A stretch of 64,000 nt of DNA. It comes from Capsaspora owczarzaki ATCC 30864. Lineage: Eukaryota; Opisthokonta; Filasterea. Numbering within the stretch: position 1 is the first letter of the stretch; every line of letters starts with the position of its first letter. The notes beneath the pieces were generated by a model, which saw only the letters and a program-made list of their open reading frames with translations, searched no databases and had not been told where the DNA came from. This document shows positions 9,613 to 19,518 of this stretch, in pieces. The stretch is taken from NCBI RefSeq assembly GCF_000151315.2, contig NW_011887304.1, positions 727,690-791,689 of the forward strand, read 5' to 3'. The translations under genes were made by a program, and so were the position numbers.

Positions 9613-11787
9613 ATGCAGAGTATGAATCCAACTCAGCGCGAGCTGTTTGAACTTGCCAAGAATGCGAGTGGAGTGCTCCAGTAAGAAAAAGCCGAGTCTA
9701 TGGAAAAGCAAGCGTGACAGAGCGTGCGCTGACGAATTTGACAGTCTGATTGGCAAACAGCTTAGCGATGCGGACGCCCAGGCAATTGCTGAGGGCCTCA
9801 AAGTGAACACGACGCTGGACACACTCTTGTAAAGCATCTCACTTTGACGGATGCATGAGAATGGGTGATGCAATAGAGGGTGTTACGTGTGGCTCACTGA
9901 TGGAGGAGTTGGATAGTCTGGGTCAGAATCAAATTGGCGATGCTGGAGCTCGAGCAATCGCTGAGGCAATTCAAGCAAACTCGACGCTGACTGGTCTCGG
10001 GTAAGAAATCTCACTTTGACTGGTGCATGAGAATGGCGATCCAACAGAGGGCAGTAAGGGTACTCACTGTTGGAGGGATGGACAGCCTATACGAGAATCA
10101 AATTGGCCATGCTGGAGCGCAGGCTTTTGCTGAGGCTCTCAAAGAGAACCAGACCTTGCGTCATCTCGCGTAAGCTACCTCACAAGTACCGATGCATGTG
10201 GGTGGTGATGTAGCAGAGCACAGTAAAAAGTGCTCACTGATGCAAGGCATGTGCAGACTGAATGGCAACCAGATTGGCGACGCTGGAGCGCAAGTGATTG
10301 CTGAGGCGCTCAAAGTGAACACCACGCTGACTGACCTCCAGTAAGCATTGATTGCTTCAGGACGCTCTGAAGGTCGTGAGCTCATGCGACAATCTGCCGA
10401 TGAAACAATGAAATGTTTGCAGTTTGAAAGATAACTTCCTGAGCAACGCTGGAACCACTGCACTCAGGCAAACGGGCAATATCACTTGTACATTGTTGTA
10501 AGGCTCTGCATTTTTGACTGGTTTCTTGCACAAAGCGCTTGAACAACAAACCATTCACTTGCTCCATCGCCAGCCGAATTGGCTCAGATTGCAGCTGGTG
10601 CCGCAGCAAAGGCTGCGACTGAGATTCAGCAATTACGCTCCAAGCTGGCAACCAACGAGCAGGAGCTCGCTTCTAAAGACCAGGAGTTTGCAACCAGCAA
10701 GCAGCAGCTCGCTGCCCAAGAGCAAGAGCTGCAACAACTTCGCTCTGATCTCGCTGTCAAGGACCAAATGCTCGCTACCAACGAGCAAGAACTCGCTACC
10801 AACCTCCAGGACCTGCAACAACTTCGCTCTGAACTCGCTGCCAAGGATCATGAACTCAAGGCAGCTCTTGATCGGATTGATGTTTTCGAGCGCAATCAGC
10901 CCGCTGTTGGATCCGCATCGAATTTTGACGGCACCATCTTGCAAGTTCCTCTCGCAACTCTTGTCGCCGCCACGAACAATTTTGATGCCGATTCTCTGCT
11001 CGGCACAGGAGCGTTTAGTCGCGTGTACGGCGCCACCTTGCCTGGCCCTCGTGTTGCCATTAAGCGGGTGTCGGCTGAATCCATCCACAACTATGTCGCA
11101 TTTCAATCAGAATTGGACACTCTGTCTCAATTCCGTCACCCCAACATTATTGCGATTCTGTCTTATGCCAACAGTCACGATGAGTATTGCTTGGTGTACG
11201 AGTTTATGCCCAATGGTTCTGTTCGCGATCGCTTGGATTGCAAGAACAACACACCTCCACTGACCTGGGCCCAGCGTCATCGCATTGCGGCTGATGTGTC
11301 CCGCGGCATGCACTACGTGCAAACAGCCTTCCCTGACCATGTTCTGTTCCACCTTGATCTCAAACCGGACAATGTTCTTTTGGACGCATACTTTAACGCC
11401 AAAGTGTCTGATTTTGGTCTTGTTCGCGTTGCCCAGCTCGATGATCAGAGCTACGTTCGTACGCAGAACGTTCAGGGCACAAAGGTGTACATGTGTCCCG
11501 AGTATCTTGAGTCAGGCCGAATGACTATCAAGACGGATGTCTACGCCTTTGGCATGATTCTACTGGAATTGGTCACTGCAGCCAAACCCGGTATTCTGCT
11601 GAAAAGAACTGCGCGAAAGGCTGCGAACAACCAAAAATGCATTGAGATGCTGGACTCGGCTCTCCACCCAACCGAAGCCGAGGGCCAGAGCGTCGGCGAG
11701 CTTGTCAACCTTGCACTCGAGTGTCTTGAAGACTTTGCAGCCGATCGCCCATCCTTTGGCAGTATCCTTGTGACATTGGATCCTTGA
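9613..11787 (+). CDS. Leucine-rich repeat / coiled-coil / TKL (Pelle-RLK-like) protein kinase
   Basis: Predicted soluble kinase of about 560 aa. Exons: 9613-9680, then four of exactly 84 bp (9745-9828, 9917-10000, 10086-10169, 10257-10340), 10423-10487 and 10574-11787. Each 84-bp exon encodes one 28-residue ribonuclease-inhibitor-type LRR (NQIGDAGAxAIAEALKxN). A heptad-rich coiled coil follows (repeats of LATNEQELA, LQQLRSELAAKD), then a kinase: GTGAFSRVYG, VAIKRV, HLDLKPDNVLL, DFGLVR, GTKVYMCPEY, DVYAFGMILLELV. This resembles IRAK/Pelle and plant receptor-like kinases. The HRD arginine is Leu (non-RD type). There is no signal peptide or membrane helix. The join after the last LRR exon is uncertain: the donor matching the other repeats (10498) leaves no usable in-frame acceptor, so I used GT at 10488. 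Function unknown; the layout suggests an LRR sensor driving a kinase. Confidence 0.8.
9745..10497 (+). repeat. Tandem LRR exon-intron modules (about 170 bp period)
   Basis: Five LRR exons start at 9745, 9917, 10086, 10257 and 10423, steps of 172, 169, 171 and 166 bases. Exons share phase 2 and nearly the same sequence. The intervening introns are also alike: after the donor several have a TCTCAC plus GATGCATGAGAATG-like block, an AGAGGG or AGAGCA block, then CTCACTGATGG before the acceptor. Whole exon-plus-intron units were therefore duplicated in tandem. Confidence 0.88.
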
Positions 11788-12166
11788 TGACAAGCGGAAG
11801 ATGTCGTTTTATTGATGTTGCAGTGTCTTCTTTACAGGTGTTGGTGTAAACCTGTGTTGCTGGTTCAAATTGAATGCGGACTCGAAATCCTTGATGCTGT
11901 TCCAATAGACTACTGCAGATCGACATTTTCTCACTTTTCCTGAACTTGAACTGCCATTTTAATATCGCAATGTGGCATGAGCGATGTGCATATTCAAAAC
12001 CACCAATCATTGCTCCGAAACAAGTTCAACGCCGTCGTTTCCCGCCAAAACTCGTAAGCCGTCAAAATGGCGGGAAACGACTTTTAGCGGTTTCTCAGAC
12101 CAGGGCCGCCGTGCATATTTCCGCCGCCTGCGTTCTACTCCAGCACACTCTATTTTCATCTAGGAC
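11788..12166. other. Interval between LRR-kinase stop and transposase start
   Basis: The first part is the 3' flank of the kinase gene. From about 11963 it appears to be the left end of the Tc1-type element. No host gene is seen. Confidence 0.5.
12034..12081. repeat. Perfect 14-bp inverted repeat upstream of the transposase
   Basis: GTCGTTTCCCGCCA at 12034-12047 is repeated in inverted form at 12068-12081 with a 20-base spacer. Its core also recurs in inverted form near the element's right end (about 13260), so it most likely is a transposase-binding subterminal site. The core resembles a metazoan E2F site, probably by chance. Confidence 0.7.
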
Positions 12167-13219
12167 ATGCGTACTCCAACGGGGACGGGGACACCCAAGC
12201 AGATCGAGCGACGGGAGCGGCGCCAAGCTGTGCTGGATCTTCTCCGTCAAGGCGCGACTCATCCTGAAATCGCGGCTCAATCTGGCCTGTCTCTGCGTAG
12301 TATTCGGCGCATTATACAACAATGTCCTACTGGTGTCGCGCGGGAGGATGCGCCGCGCTCTGGTCGCCCGAAATTGCTCGATGACCGCGACCGCCGACGC
12401 CTCGCGCGCCTCGTCTCGAGCACCCCAGGCATCACTAGTGGAGCTGCAGCCGCCGCACTAACGCTGAAAGATGGTCGACACCCAAGCTCTTCCACGGTGC
12501 AAAACGAGCTGCATGCGATGAAGTACGTCAATGCTCTACGCGTTACAAAGCTCAAGCTCACTCGGAAGGATCGTCAAAAACGCCTCAAATTTTGTCGCGA
12601 CCATGCGAGCTGGACTGTCGCGCAGTGGCGCACCGTAATCTTCTCGGACGAAGCCTTCATCAAGATCCATTCATCTTCTCACCGTGGACGAGTTTGGCGG
12701 AAGCGAGGAGAGCGGCTTGCGCCGGGCATGGTCAAAGAAACATTGCAGCAGGGAGGAAGCCGAATTCACATTTGGAGCGCTGTCTCTCGACGCGGTTGTT
12801 TCCCCCTCATTCCTATCGAGGGCAACCTCGGCGCTCACCAGTACGCGAAGTTGCTAGACACTCACTTTTGGAAAGGCCTGGACAAATTGGGAATTGGAAG
12901 CAACTTCATCTACCAGCAGGACAACGCTCCAGCGCGCACCAGCAAAGTTGTCGAAGAGTGGCTGGAGCTTCATCAAGTCAACGTTCTGCCCTGGCCGCCC
13001 TACAGCCCCGACCTAAACCCCATAGAAAACATGTGGTCGTTCATACAGCGTGGGGTGCTGGCGCAATATCATCCATCCAACCAAGCGGAGCTGTGGCGGG
13101 ACATGCAGAAGTGGTCGGAGGAACATGTCACTCCCGCGTACTGTCGCAAGCTCATCGATTCAATGCCGACCCGGATTCAGGCTTGCATCAAAGCCAAGGG
13201 TGGTCACATCGATTATTGA
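12167..13219 (+). CDS. Tc1-type transposase (DD34E), intact
   Basis: Single-exon gene of 350 aa, the usual length for Tc1 transposases (about 340-350). The N-terminus has a paired-like helix-turn-helix: RRQAVLDLLRQG, then IAAQSGLSLRSIRRII, then a GRPKLLDDRDRR hook, followed by a second DNA-binding segment and a basic stretch (KLKLTRKDRQKRLKFC). The DDE catalytic triad is complete: Asp in FSDEAF, Asp in QQDNAP and Glu in NPIENMW, with 34 residues between the last two, which defines the Tc1 DD34E class; PPYSPDLNPIEN is the classic signature. It should cut and paste the element at TA sites. No stop or frameshift interrupts it and no intron is needed. The host LRR-kinase gene ends about 175 bases before the element and the OsmC gene begins about 100 bases after it on the other strand, so the insertion is intergenic. 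Confidence 0.95.
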   Translation: MRTPTGTGTPKQIERRERRQAVLDLLRQGATHPEIAAQSGLSLRSIRRIIQQCPTGVAREDAPRSGRPKLLDDRDRRRLARLVSSTPGITSGAAAAALTLKDGRHPSSSTVQNELHAMKYVNALRVTKLKLTRKDRQKRLKFCRDHASWTVAQWRTVIFSDEAFIKIHSSSHRGRVWRKRGERLAPGMVKETLQQGGSRIHIWSAVSRRGCFPLIPIEGNLGAHQYAKLLDTHFWKGLDKLGIGSNFIYQQDNAPARTSKVVEEWLELHQVNVLPWPPYSPDLNPIENMWSFIQRGVLAQYHPSNQAELWRDMQKWSEEHVTPAYCRKLIDSMPTRIQACIKAKGGHIDY

Positions 13220-13446
13220 GGTCCGTGCATGCCGGGAAGGCATACTTGAGTTTGGCGGAACAAGAATTTTTGCACCTCCTGTCAAGCCATTGCGCGCGTT
13301 CCGTGTCCCAATATGAGTGCATGCTGTATGTATTGCGTGGTAAATAGTTCACAAAGTTTCAGACACCAGGCGCCCCGCAGACCAGAACTTTTTATTTGTA
13401 CTGTGTTGTACTTGTTGCACGATCAGCATCCTCAACATCCTCACCA

Positions 13447-14230
13447 TCATGCCTTTCGCCACTCGACCTCCATCTTGACACCAGCTGCTGTAAACAGATT
13501 GGCAATGGGGCACTTGAGCATCACTTCCTTCTTGAGGCCATCAATCTGCTCCTGTGACGCGCTCGTCTTGACAAGCGCCGTTCCACGCACGGTTTGGAAG
13601 CGCGCCGGAACACTTTCGACACCAATAATACCTCGAACGTCTGTTCAGCACCAGTCCAGACAAGCACGTCAGTTTTGTCCAACGGTGAGCATCGTTCGGT
13701 TTCACAGCAGACTTGGCAAGTTCCCAAACAAAGAATTTCCAGCCAGAAACAACTCTACAAAAAAAGAAAACTCACCCAGCTCGCCTTCGATCTGCATGTC
13801 AATGGAATCGATTGTAAATCCAAGCTTCTTTGAGATGAATGCAGCGGTGGCCTGTTCACATCCACAAAGTGCGACCAGCAGTGTATGCAATGGCGTTGTC
13901 GCTGAATCCGTTCCACCCAACTTGACCGGCTCGTCCGTCACAACCTACCCCCCCCCCAAAAAAAAAAAAACATATCCATTCAAGTTGGCGATGCTTGTGC
14001 TTGGTCAGCACAAATTCACAGCGTTGATCGGCAAACTTTGTCGCATTGGTTACAGTGTGCTTGTCTGCTGTGGCGGTGAACTTGACACCGACGCCCGTGC
14101 CTTGGATGGCAGTCCGCTTCCACATGGGGTTTGGATGGGTCGCCAGCGTCGCAGCACTGCGTCCGAGAGCGGCTGCAGCGCCGCTGGGAAGACGCGAGAT
14201 TGGTGCCAGCAGAAATCGGCTCAGAAACAT
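13447..14230 (-). CDS. OsmC/Ohr-family peroxiredoxin-like protein, probably mitochondrial
   Basis: OsmC-fold thiol protein of 179 aa, expected to reduce organic hydroperoxides through a cysteine pair. Transcribed exons are 14230-14054, 13944-13776 and 13640-13447 (stop TGA at 13449-13447). The first 35 residues (MFLSRFLLAPISRLP, with Arg/Ser and no acid) look like a mitochondrial presequence. The core has the family's central helix with the first cysteines (ALCGCEQATAAF, Cys at about 86 and 88) and the second in MLKCPIANLF (about 159), in the expected order and spacing. VTDEPVKLGGTDSATTPL before the central helix also fits. The gene starts only 253 bases from the divergent BolA gene; both are redox/Fe-S-linked mitochondrial functions, so a shared promoter is plausible. 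Confidence 0.88.
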
Positions 14231-14483
14231 GATGAACGAAGACTGAAAATCTCAGTGCTTCAAGCAAGGAAAATTGAAAATAAAAGGGGTTGATGTTACG
14301 TTTGCTTTTTCGGTCAAACTCTCGATCTACTCGGTCGTATGAGGACCTGTGAATCTGAGCAAACTGAGCGAGCACTTTTGAATCTCAGTTTCACTCCCTT
14401 TTGACTGTTATTTCTAATTTGTCATTTCTCATTCACTCACTCTTCTTTCTCCTTTATCATCATCATCATCGTCATCTTCATCA
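14231..14483. promoter_or_regulatory. Shared divergent promoter region, OsmC-like / BolA-like genes
   Basis: 253 bases separate two divergent start codons. The region is AT-richer than the genes and has a CATCATCATC run just before the BolA start. No TATA box is convincing. The role is inferred from position only. Confidence 0.45.
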
Positions 14484-15228
14484 ATGGCAGACGCGCTTCA
14501 GTCAAAGCTGGTCGCTGCGCTCCAAGCAACGCATGTGGTAAGCAGCCTGCCGCCCGTCCTCCTTCCTTCTCTGCACTTGACTCGCCGAGATCACATGAAA
14601 TGACCAAGCTAACTGATTGGCTGATGACGATGTCCGTTGGCAGGAGGTCGTCGACGTCAGCGGTGGCTGCGGCGCCAAGTTTGAGGTTCGTGTTGGCTGC
14701 GTTTTGCATTGGCGACGAATGCTGGTCTCATTGCTCGTGGATCGGTCTCAATGAGTTTGTGATTTTTTGTTACTTGTTCAATGGTTTGAATGGCAGGCCG
14801 TGATTGTGTCGCCACAGTTCGAGGGCAAGAAGCTGCTGCAGCGCCACAGGCAAGTTTTATCAAGCGTTTTGGAGGCCAACATCTGCACCGGATCGCGCTC
14901 CATTTCATGCATTTTTGATGCGGAAATGAATGAGGAGAATAGTTGCTAACGGATGCAATATTGACCCGGAGGAGGGGGAAATCGAGGCGGGAGCTGTACT
15001 GATACTATGGGACTTGCAATCTGATTTGCGCAGACTGGTCAACGAGACACTGGTGGAAGAACTCAAGGGTATCCACGCCTTTTCGCAGGTGTGCAGATGA
15101 ATGATGGCCCTGTTTGTGGCGATGTGGGCTGATGAGATGGATGCTCAACTCAACGAAACTCTGCAACACAGAAAACCTACACACCTCAAGAATGGGAAAC
15201 CAAGCAACAACCAACCCCGTCAACATGA
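14484..15228 (+). CDS. BOLA2: BolA-like protein (BolA2 type)
   Basis: Small stress/Fe-S protein of 86 aa that pairs with monothiol glutaredoxins and shares a [2Fe-2S] cluster. Five exons: 14484-14537, 14644-14685, 14797-14849, 15034-15088, 15172-15228. Read-through gives MADALQSKLVAALQATHVEV, GGCGAKFE, VIVSPQFEGKKLLQRHR, LVNETLVEELKGIHAFSQ, KTYTPQEWE. The conserved Cys (GGCGAKFE), the FEGKxLLQRHRLVN helix and the invariant His (IHAFSQ) are all present, and length and end fit animal BolA2. No targeting peptide is seen, so cytosol/nucleus is likely. Intron 3 (14850-15033) uses a GC donor (CAG then GCAAGT); only that join gives the invariant QRHRLVN. Confidence 0.93.
14850..15033 (+). other. GC-AG intron in the BolA-like gene
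   Basis: The donor reads CACAG/GCAAGT and the acceptor TTGCGCAG/ACTGG. A GT donor three bases on (GCAA/GTTTTA) would shift frame and lose the conserved RHRLVN. GC donors with an otherwise perfect consensus are the known minor class handled by the major spliceosome. Confidence 0.85.
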
Positions 15229-15536
15229 GCAGTTCGCCCATTGTATATGCGTGTATTGTCCAGGCCTATGCGCCTGAATACAACGCCTTGAACAGGTGGA
15301 CGATGACAGAAAAATGCATATTTCCAACCTTTTTAATGGCAAACCGAAACACAATGAACAGCGACACACCAGTGTGCCTATCTGCTCGCGATACACACTT
15401 CATACACACCAACAACTGTAACAACACAAGGACCTTGTGCCCTGTGGCTTCACACACACACACACACACAAACGAAAAAAAAAATAGCTAAACAAACAAA
15501 CTACCTCGAGGCGTTGCGTGGCGACTTCTCGCGCGC
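15229..15536. other. Convergent 3' region, BolA-like / RasGAP
   Basis: About 308 bases between two convergent stops. It contains an ACACACAC run (about 15453-15470) next to an A-rich stretch. No gene seen. Confidence 0.6.
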
Positions 15537-18500
15537 TCATACGACACCAGTGTACTGAGCAATATCGTCCACAACTACTTCAAGCTGACGGACAGTGTAG
15601 GCTTTGCGCTGGGAGACGCGATCTTGGGCGGCCTCGATGGCTGCGGCGGCGGCGGCGGCGGCCGTGAGAGTGCCGCCATTCATGGATGCAGCAGTGACGA
15701 CCGCAGTCACGAGCTTGGAGTTGTTCAAGTAAGAGCTCACAAGCTTGGGCAGACCGAGCGCAAACTGGCGGTACAGGCGATGGAGCTCGCGCGAGACGGA
15801 GGAGGTGCGCAAATCCATGGACGCAGCGATTGGGTGCGTCATGTTACAGCCTTCGGCAGCTGAATCCGTGAGCTTGCAGCACGTCCAGCGGTTGCCGCGG
15901 TAGCCACCAGGGTGGTAGTGCTGGCGAGCGTTGGGATTGCGGCCAGCAAAGTTTCGGAAGGCGGACAGCCACTCGTTTTGCTCATTGACATCGCTCGCGG
16001 CCACGTACAAGATCTGGTCGGCGTGGCGTCGGTTGCTAGAGATCATCTGAATCATGTGGGGCCGGTTGAACGCCGCCTGGTCGACCTTTTCGATGGCCAC
16101 GACATCTTCCGCGCGAATGCGTCCGGCAATCTCGCCGTCGTCAAAGTAAGAGACGGCTCGGTCGTCAATCTGGAAGGAGCGTCGCACAAAGGTGGGCTTG
16201 GCTCCGACCTCGACGCCATTTTTGCGGACAAGCTTGAAGAGCTCGCCTTCTTTGGAGCTTTCGTTGCGCAGCCGGTGGTTGGCGGCTTGGTTGGTAAACT
16301 CAATGGCACCACTGACAGCAGTCAGATGGTCGATGAACGAGCGCACGCGAGCGACGTTTTCGACAATGAACGTGTCGACCGCGCTCATGTACTGCTCCTT
16401 GTTGCCTGCGCGTTGCCCGAGATTGCCCAAGTTTTGCAGAATTTTGGCCACCAAGGTCAGTGTGCGGGCAGTCGCGGCGTCCGGGTGCTCGTCACTCAAG
16501 CCATAGGTCTTGGGAGCGAGCAGGGCGGGCGAGAAGAAGCGGAGGAAGAGAAAGCCCGAAACGACGACATAGCGCAGGTGCAGATAGGCCTTGTCGTCCG
16601 AGAATCGCTCCAGGACGCGCTCTTGGAGGTACTTGAACACTTGGCGCACAGCCAGCGGACAGGCGTCAACAGAAGAGGAAATGGCGTCGAGCAGACGGCT
16701 GCTGTACAGTCGGAGGTTGGCCGAGTTGCGCTCAATCTGCGACGCGTTCGTGCTAGCATCTTGGCCCTTTGGCAGCTTATTGGGGTCAATCTCGCACGAG
16801 AGCTTCTCGGCAAAGATCGAGTCGACCACACCCTTGAGGGTGGTGTTGAGGTACTGCATGGCCGTCATTTTCAAAAACTGCTCCACCGACTTGCTGGCGA
16901 GCGAGCTGCCGCGGAAGAGGGTGGTTGGCTGCACAATGCTCTTGATTTCGCGACTGGCCAGCGCATTGAGCAATGGCGTCACCAGCTCCTGGTCGAGGAA
17001 GATTTTGATGAGGGCGCGCGCCACATCCTCACGATCGCTCATGACGTCCTCCAGCAGAGCAATCGCGCCAGTGGTCAGGGCTTCGGGACCGTTCAGACTA
17101 CCCAACAGCAGCTTGAGCAAGGGGTCGTAATGCGAGATGGGGAGCACGTCGTCTTCCTCGTACTTGATCTTGAGACGGATGGCGCCCATTTTCGCAACAG
17201 AGGACTGTGAGGTCTGTCCGGAGGATTCGGTGCGCTGGATGATGGACGTGCGATAGTCACCCGACAAGGAAATGGACGCGCGGGTCGAAGGCTCGGCCGT
17301 GGTCGAGAATGTGAAGGGACGCGGCGCCGACGTCGGGCTGATGGCAAGGCCGACACCTGCGCCATCCAGAGCCGAGGCCGTGGCTGCGGCGGTCACGGCC
17401 ATCGACACAGCGTCCTGTCGCGGGAACAGCGAGTACCACGCACCAACAGAGCGATCGAGATCCAGCTCGATCAGCGGAATCGTCACCTCGCCGAGGAAGC
17501 GCTCCTGGCCGTCGTCCATGACGTCGACCATGGTGACAAACAGCGTGGCCGAGTCGTCCCACGAGCCAAAATCGTTTTCGGCCAGCTCAAAGGTAAAGTA
17601 AGACGAGTTCCAGTTCGGGCACAACGTGTTGAGGCAGACGGTGCTCGTCTGCTCGACCAGGCTCGTTTCGCCCTCGACCTGCACGCACATGCGCACGCAC
17701 GGGTTGGCGAGCACGCGTCCGTTTGCAACACTGGATGCCGCGTGGTTGCCCGATGCGGCGCGCTTGTCGTCATCGCGCGACGGCAAACCGCGCGCCTCCA
17801 CCACCGTGACGACGACCTCGTACGGCGACTCCCGGCTCTTGCCCTTGGTGCGGTCCGAGACAAACCCGCGATGGTGCAGCCGCAAATCCAGGTAGAGCTC
17901 TCCGCGCACGTCGTCGACGCGGTCTGCCGGGCTCAGCGGGTACCACTGTTCGATCGTGTGTCCGCGCACGCTGAGCAGATTTTTGCGGTTGAGTGTGATT
18001 TTTCCTGTTTTGTTTGTTTGTTTTTGCCACAACAAACGTCCGATTGAAAAACAAGGAGCATTCGAGATTGAGAGTGAGAATTTGGTAAGTCGTAGTGTCC
18101 GGTAGTATCTCTTTTTGTTTGCGGTTGGTTGAAACAAATCGCGCTACTGTGTTGTTCACTAATCGTTCCTTGACAACCACCAGCAAATCCCTTCCAATCC
18201 GACTCTGCACCGCCCAAACCTCGGCAACTTGGCGCGCTCTCTCTCGCTCATCTCATCTCATCTCATCTCACCTAGCACAACCGTGCCCTTGCTGTCGAAG
18301 GTCGTCTGGTCGAGGCAGTAGATGGAGAGCTCCTTCCAGTCCAGCGGCAGGCTCACGTCGTACTCTTCGCCCCAGAACGGGAACTGCGTCTTCCACGCCG
18401 TCGCAGTCCGCACCACTTCCTCATGGTTGACCTTGATGATGCAGTACGGATCCACCTTCGGCGATCTGGGCACAGGGGGTTTCAATGGAACAGCAACAGT

Positions 18501-18785
18501 AAGCAAAAAGCAAAAAAAAAAAAAAAAAAAAAAAAAAACCGCAACAAAAGCCATTGGAAACCATTGAGAAAATGCACTCGGCAGTAAGAAACAAATCGCG
18601 GGCGGCGTGCAAACAAATCCGGATACGGCGGTCTAACAAAATCGACCCCAGAGTCGCTACCCCCCGGCTTCTTCTTTTCTTTGCTTTTGCAAAACAAAAA
18701 ACCCTCACCCAAAGCGCTCGCCGAGATTCTTGCCCTCGCCAATGCGCAAATGGACCGAGGCCTCTTTGTTGAAGCGGCGCGCCAT
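15537..18785 (-). CDS. GAP1/RASAL-type Ras GTPase-activating protein (C2-C2-RasGAP-PH-BTK)
   Basis: Inactivates Ras/Rap-type GTPases at membranes, probably in a Ca2+- or phosphoinositide-controlled way. Transcribed exons 18785-18709, 18465-18272 and 18004-15537 give 912 aa. C2A (1-110) has GEGKNLGERFG, VDPYCIIKV, TAWKTQFPFWGEEY. C2B (about 149-285) has VTVVEARGLPSRDDD and GEVTIPLIELDLD. The RasGAP domain (about 380-650) carries the arginine-finger motif LFRGSSLASK (about 455) and the FLRFFSPALLAPK signature (about 582). A PH domain follows (about 676-770), then a BTK zinc motif (HPGGYRGNRWTCCK, GCNMTHP). This order matches RASAL1/RASA4. The start is the ATG that directly opens C2A. The donor of the second intron lies at a (CTCAT)n microsatellite. 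Confidence 0.93.
18247..18270. repeat. (CTCAT)n microsatellite at a RasGAP splice donor
   Basis: About 4.8 copies of CTCAT on the plus strand. On the gene strand the intron begins GTGAGATGAGATGAGATGAG, so the 5' splice site is the first unit of the array. Confidence 0.85.
18512..18538. repeat. A27 homopolymer in a RasGAP intron
   Basis: 27 consecutive A on the plus strand, within the first intron (18466-18708) of the RasGAP gene. On the gene strand it is a T run upstream of an acceptor. Confidence 0.95.
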
Positions 18786-19518
18786 GGCGAGCGACAGACA
18801 GAGGTTGAGAAGAAGGGGAAACGAAAAAAAGAAAAAGAAAAAGAAGACTGAGAAACAAGGCGAATTTGGATCCATCCGCCAAGGCTGAAGCAACACGCAG
18901 TCACCGCGCGGATGGTGCAAAGCGATGGGAAATATCATTGGAACATCCAAGCAGCGGGTTGAAGGGATGGGAATAAAAGCGGAAGGGGTGCAAAATGAAT
19001 GCGAAAAGAGAAGCATGGACGGCGAGGTGCCGCTCAGACTGCCAGGAACCCCGATTCGAGCCTGTTGCAAGGCCGTTAGTTTGTCAGCATGTACTATCGC
19101 TGATGAATGCATGAGACTGCGCTTTTGCAGACTTGCCTGCAAATTCAAACACAAACCAAACAACGCAACATATTTGCAAGTCATTCAACTTTAGCACAAA
19201 ATGACACAACTGGAGCCGCAGAGCCTTCAGATTTTGCCAAACACTAAACAGTAGCATGTCATTGATGATTTAGTACTAAAAATGCAGAAAGGGGCTGCCA
19301 ATGCGCATTCTCGCATCGGCGAACCAGACGTCACCTGGCCAATTGCTCGAAAGGTCGACCCGAAATCCCACCCCCAATCCTACCGCAACGTATCTCATGA
19401 GTGCATCTGTCATCATCCAAGAGAAGCGTCCTCATCACTCCCAGTCCTGATTCACTTCTTCAAAACCCCTCCAAATCTGCAAATCTGAGCCAAAACCAAA
19501 TTGCAGGTCCAAGTAAAA
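18786..19518. other. Divergent intergenic region, RasGAP / NB-ARC gene
   Basis: 733 bases between divergent starts. It contains a purine-rich GAAAAAGAAAAAG stretch near 18820-18845. The right end (TTGCAG at 19501-19506, 12 bases before the NB-ARC ATG) resembles a 3' splice site, so a 5'-UTR intron is possible. No gene recognised. Confidence 0.55.

Larger units (their letters stand above)
11963..13342 (+). mobile_element. Tc1/mariner-superfamily DNA transposon (ends approximate)
   Basis: The element carries one intact transposase gene. Flanking sequence shows collinear inverted similarity. On the left, reading inward: CGCAAT (11966), CATATT (about 11990), then TTCCCGCCAAAACTC (about 12039). 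On the right, read on the minus strand inward: CGCAAT (from 13337), CATATT (about 13314), then TTCCGCCAAACTC (about 13265). Similar order and spacing suggest degenerate terminal inverted repeats of about 90-100 bp. A TA dinucleotide lies just outside each outer block, as expected for Tc1 target sites. The exact ends are inference. The coding part has no disruption, so it may be recent or under selection. Confidence 0.6.

Noticed and set aside
12034-12081. Paired E2F-like sites (TTTCCCGCC / GGCGGGAAA) upstream of the transposase
   Set aside because: The same core recurs in inverted form at the element's other end in collinear order, so a transposon terminal or subterminal motif explains it better than a cell-cycle promoter.
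15912-17210. 432-codon plus-strand open frame inside the RasGAP gene
   Set aside because: It is antisense to conserved C2/RasGAP/PH sequence and has no recognisable domain; a GC-rich codon shadow.
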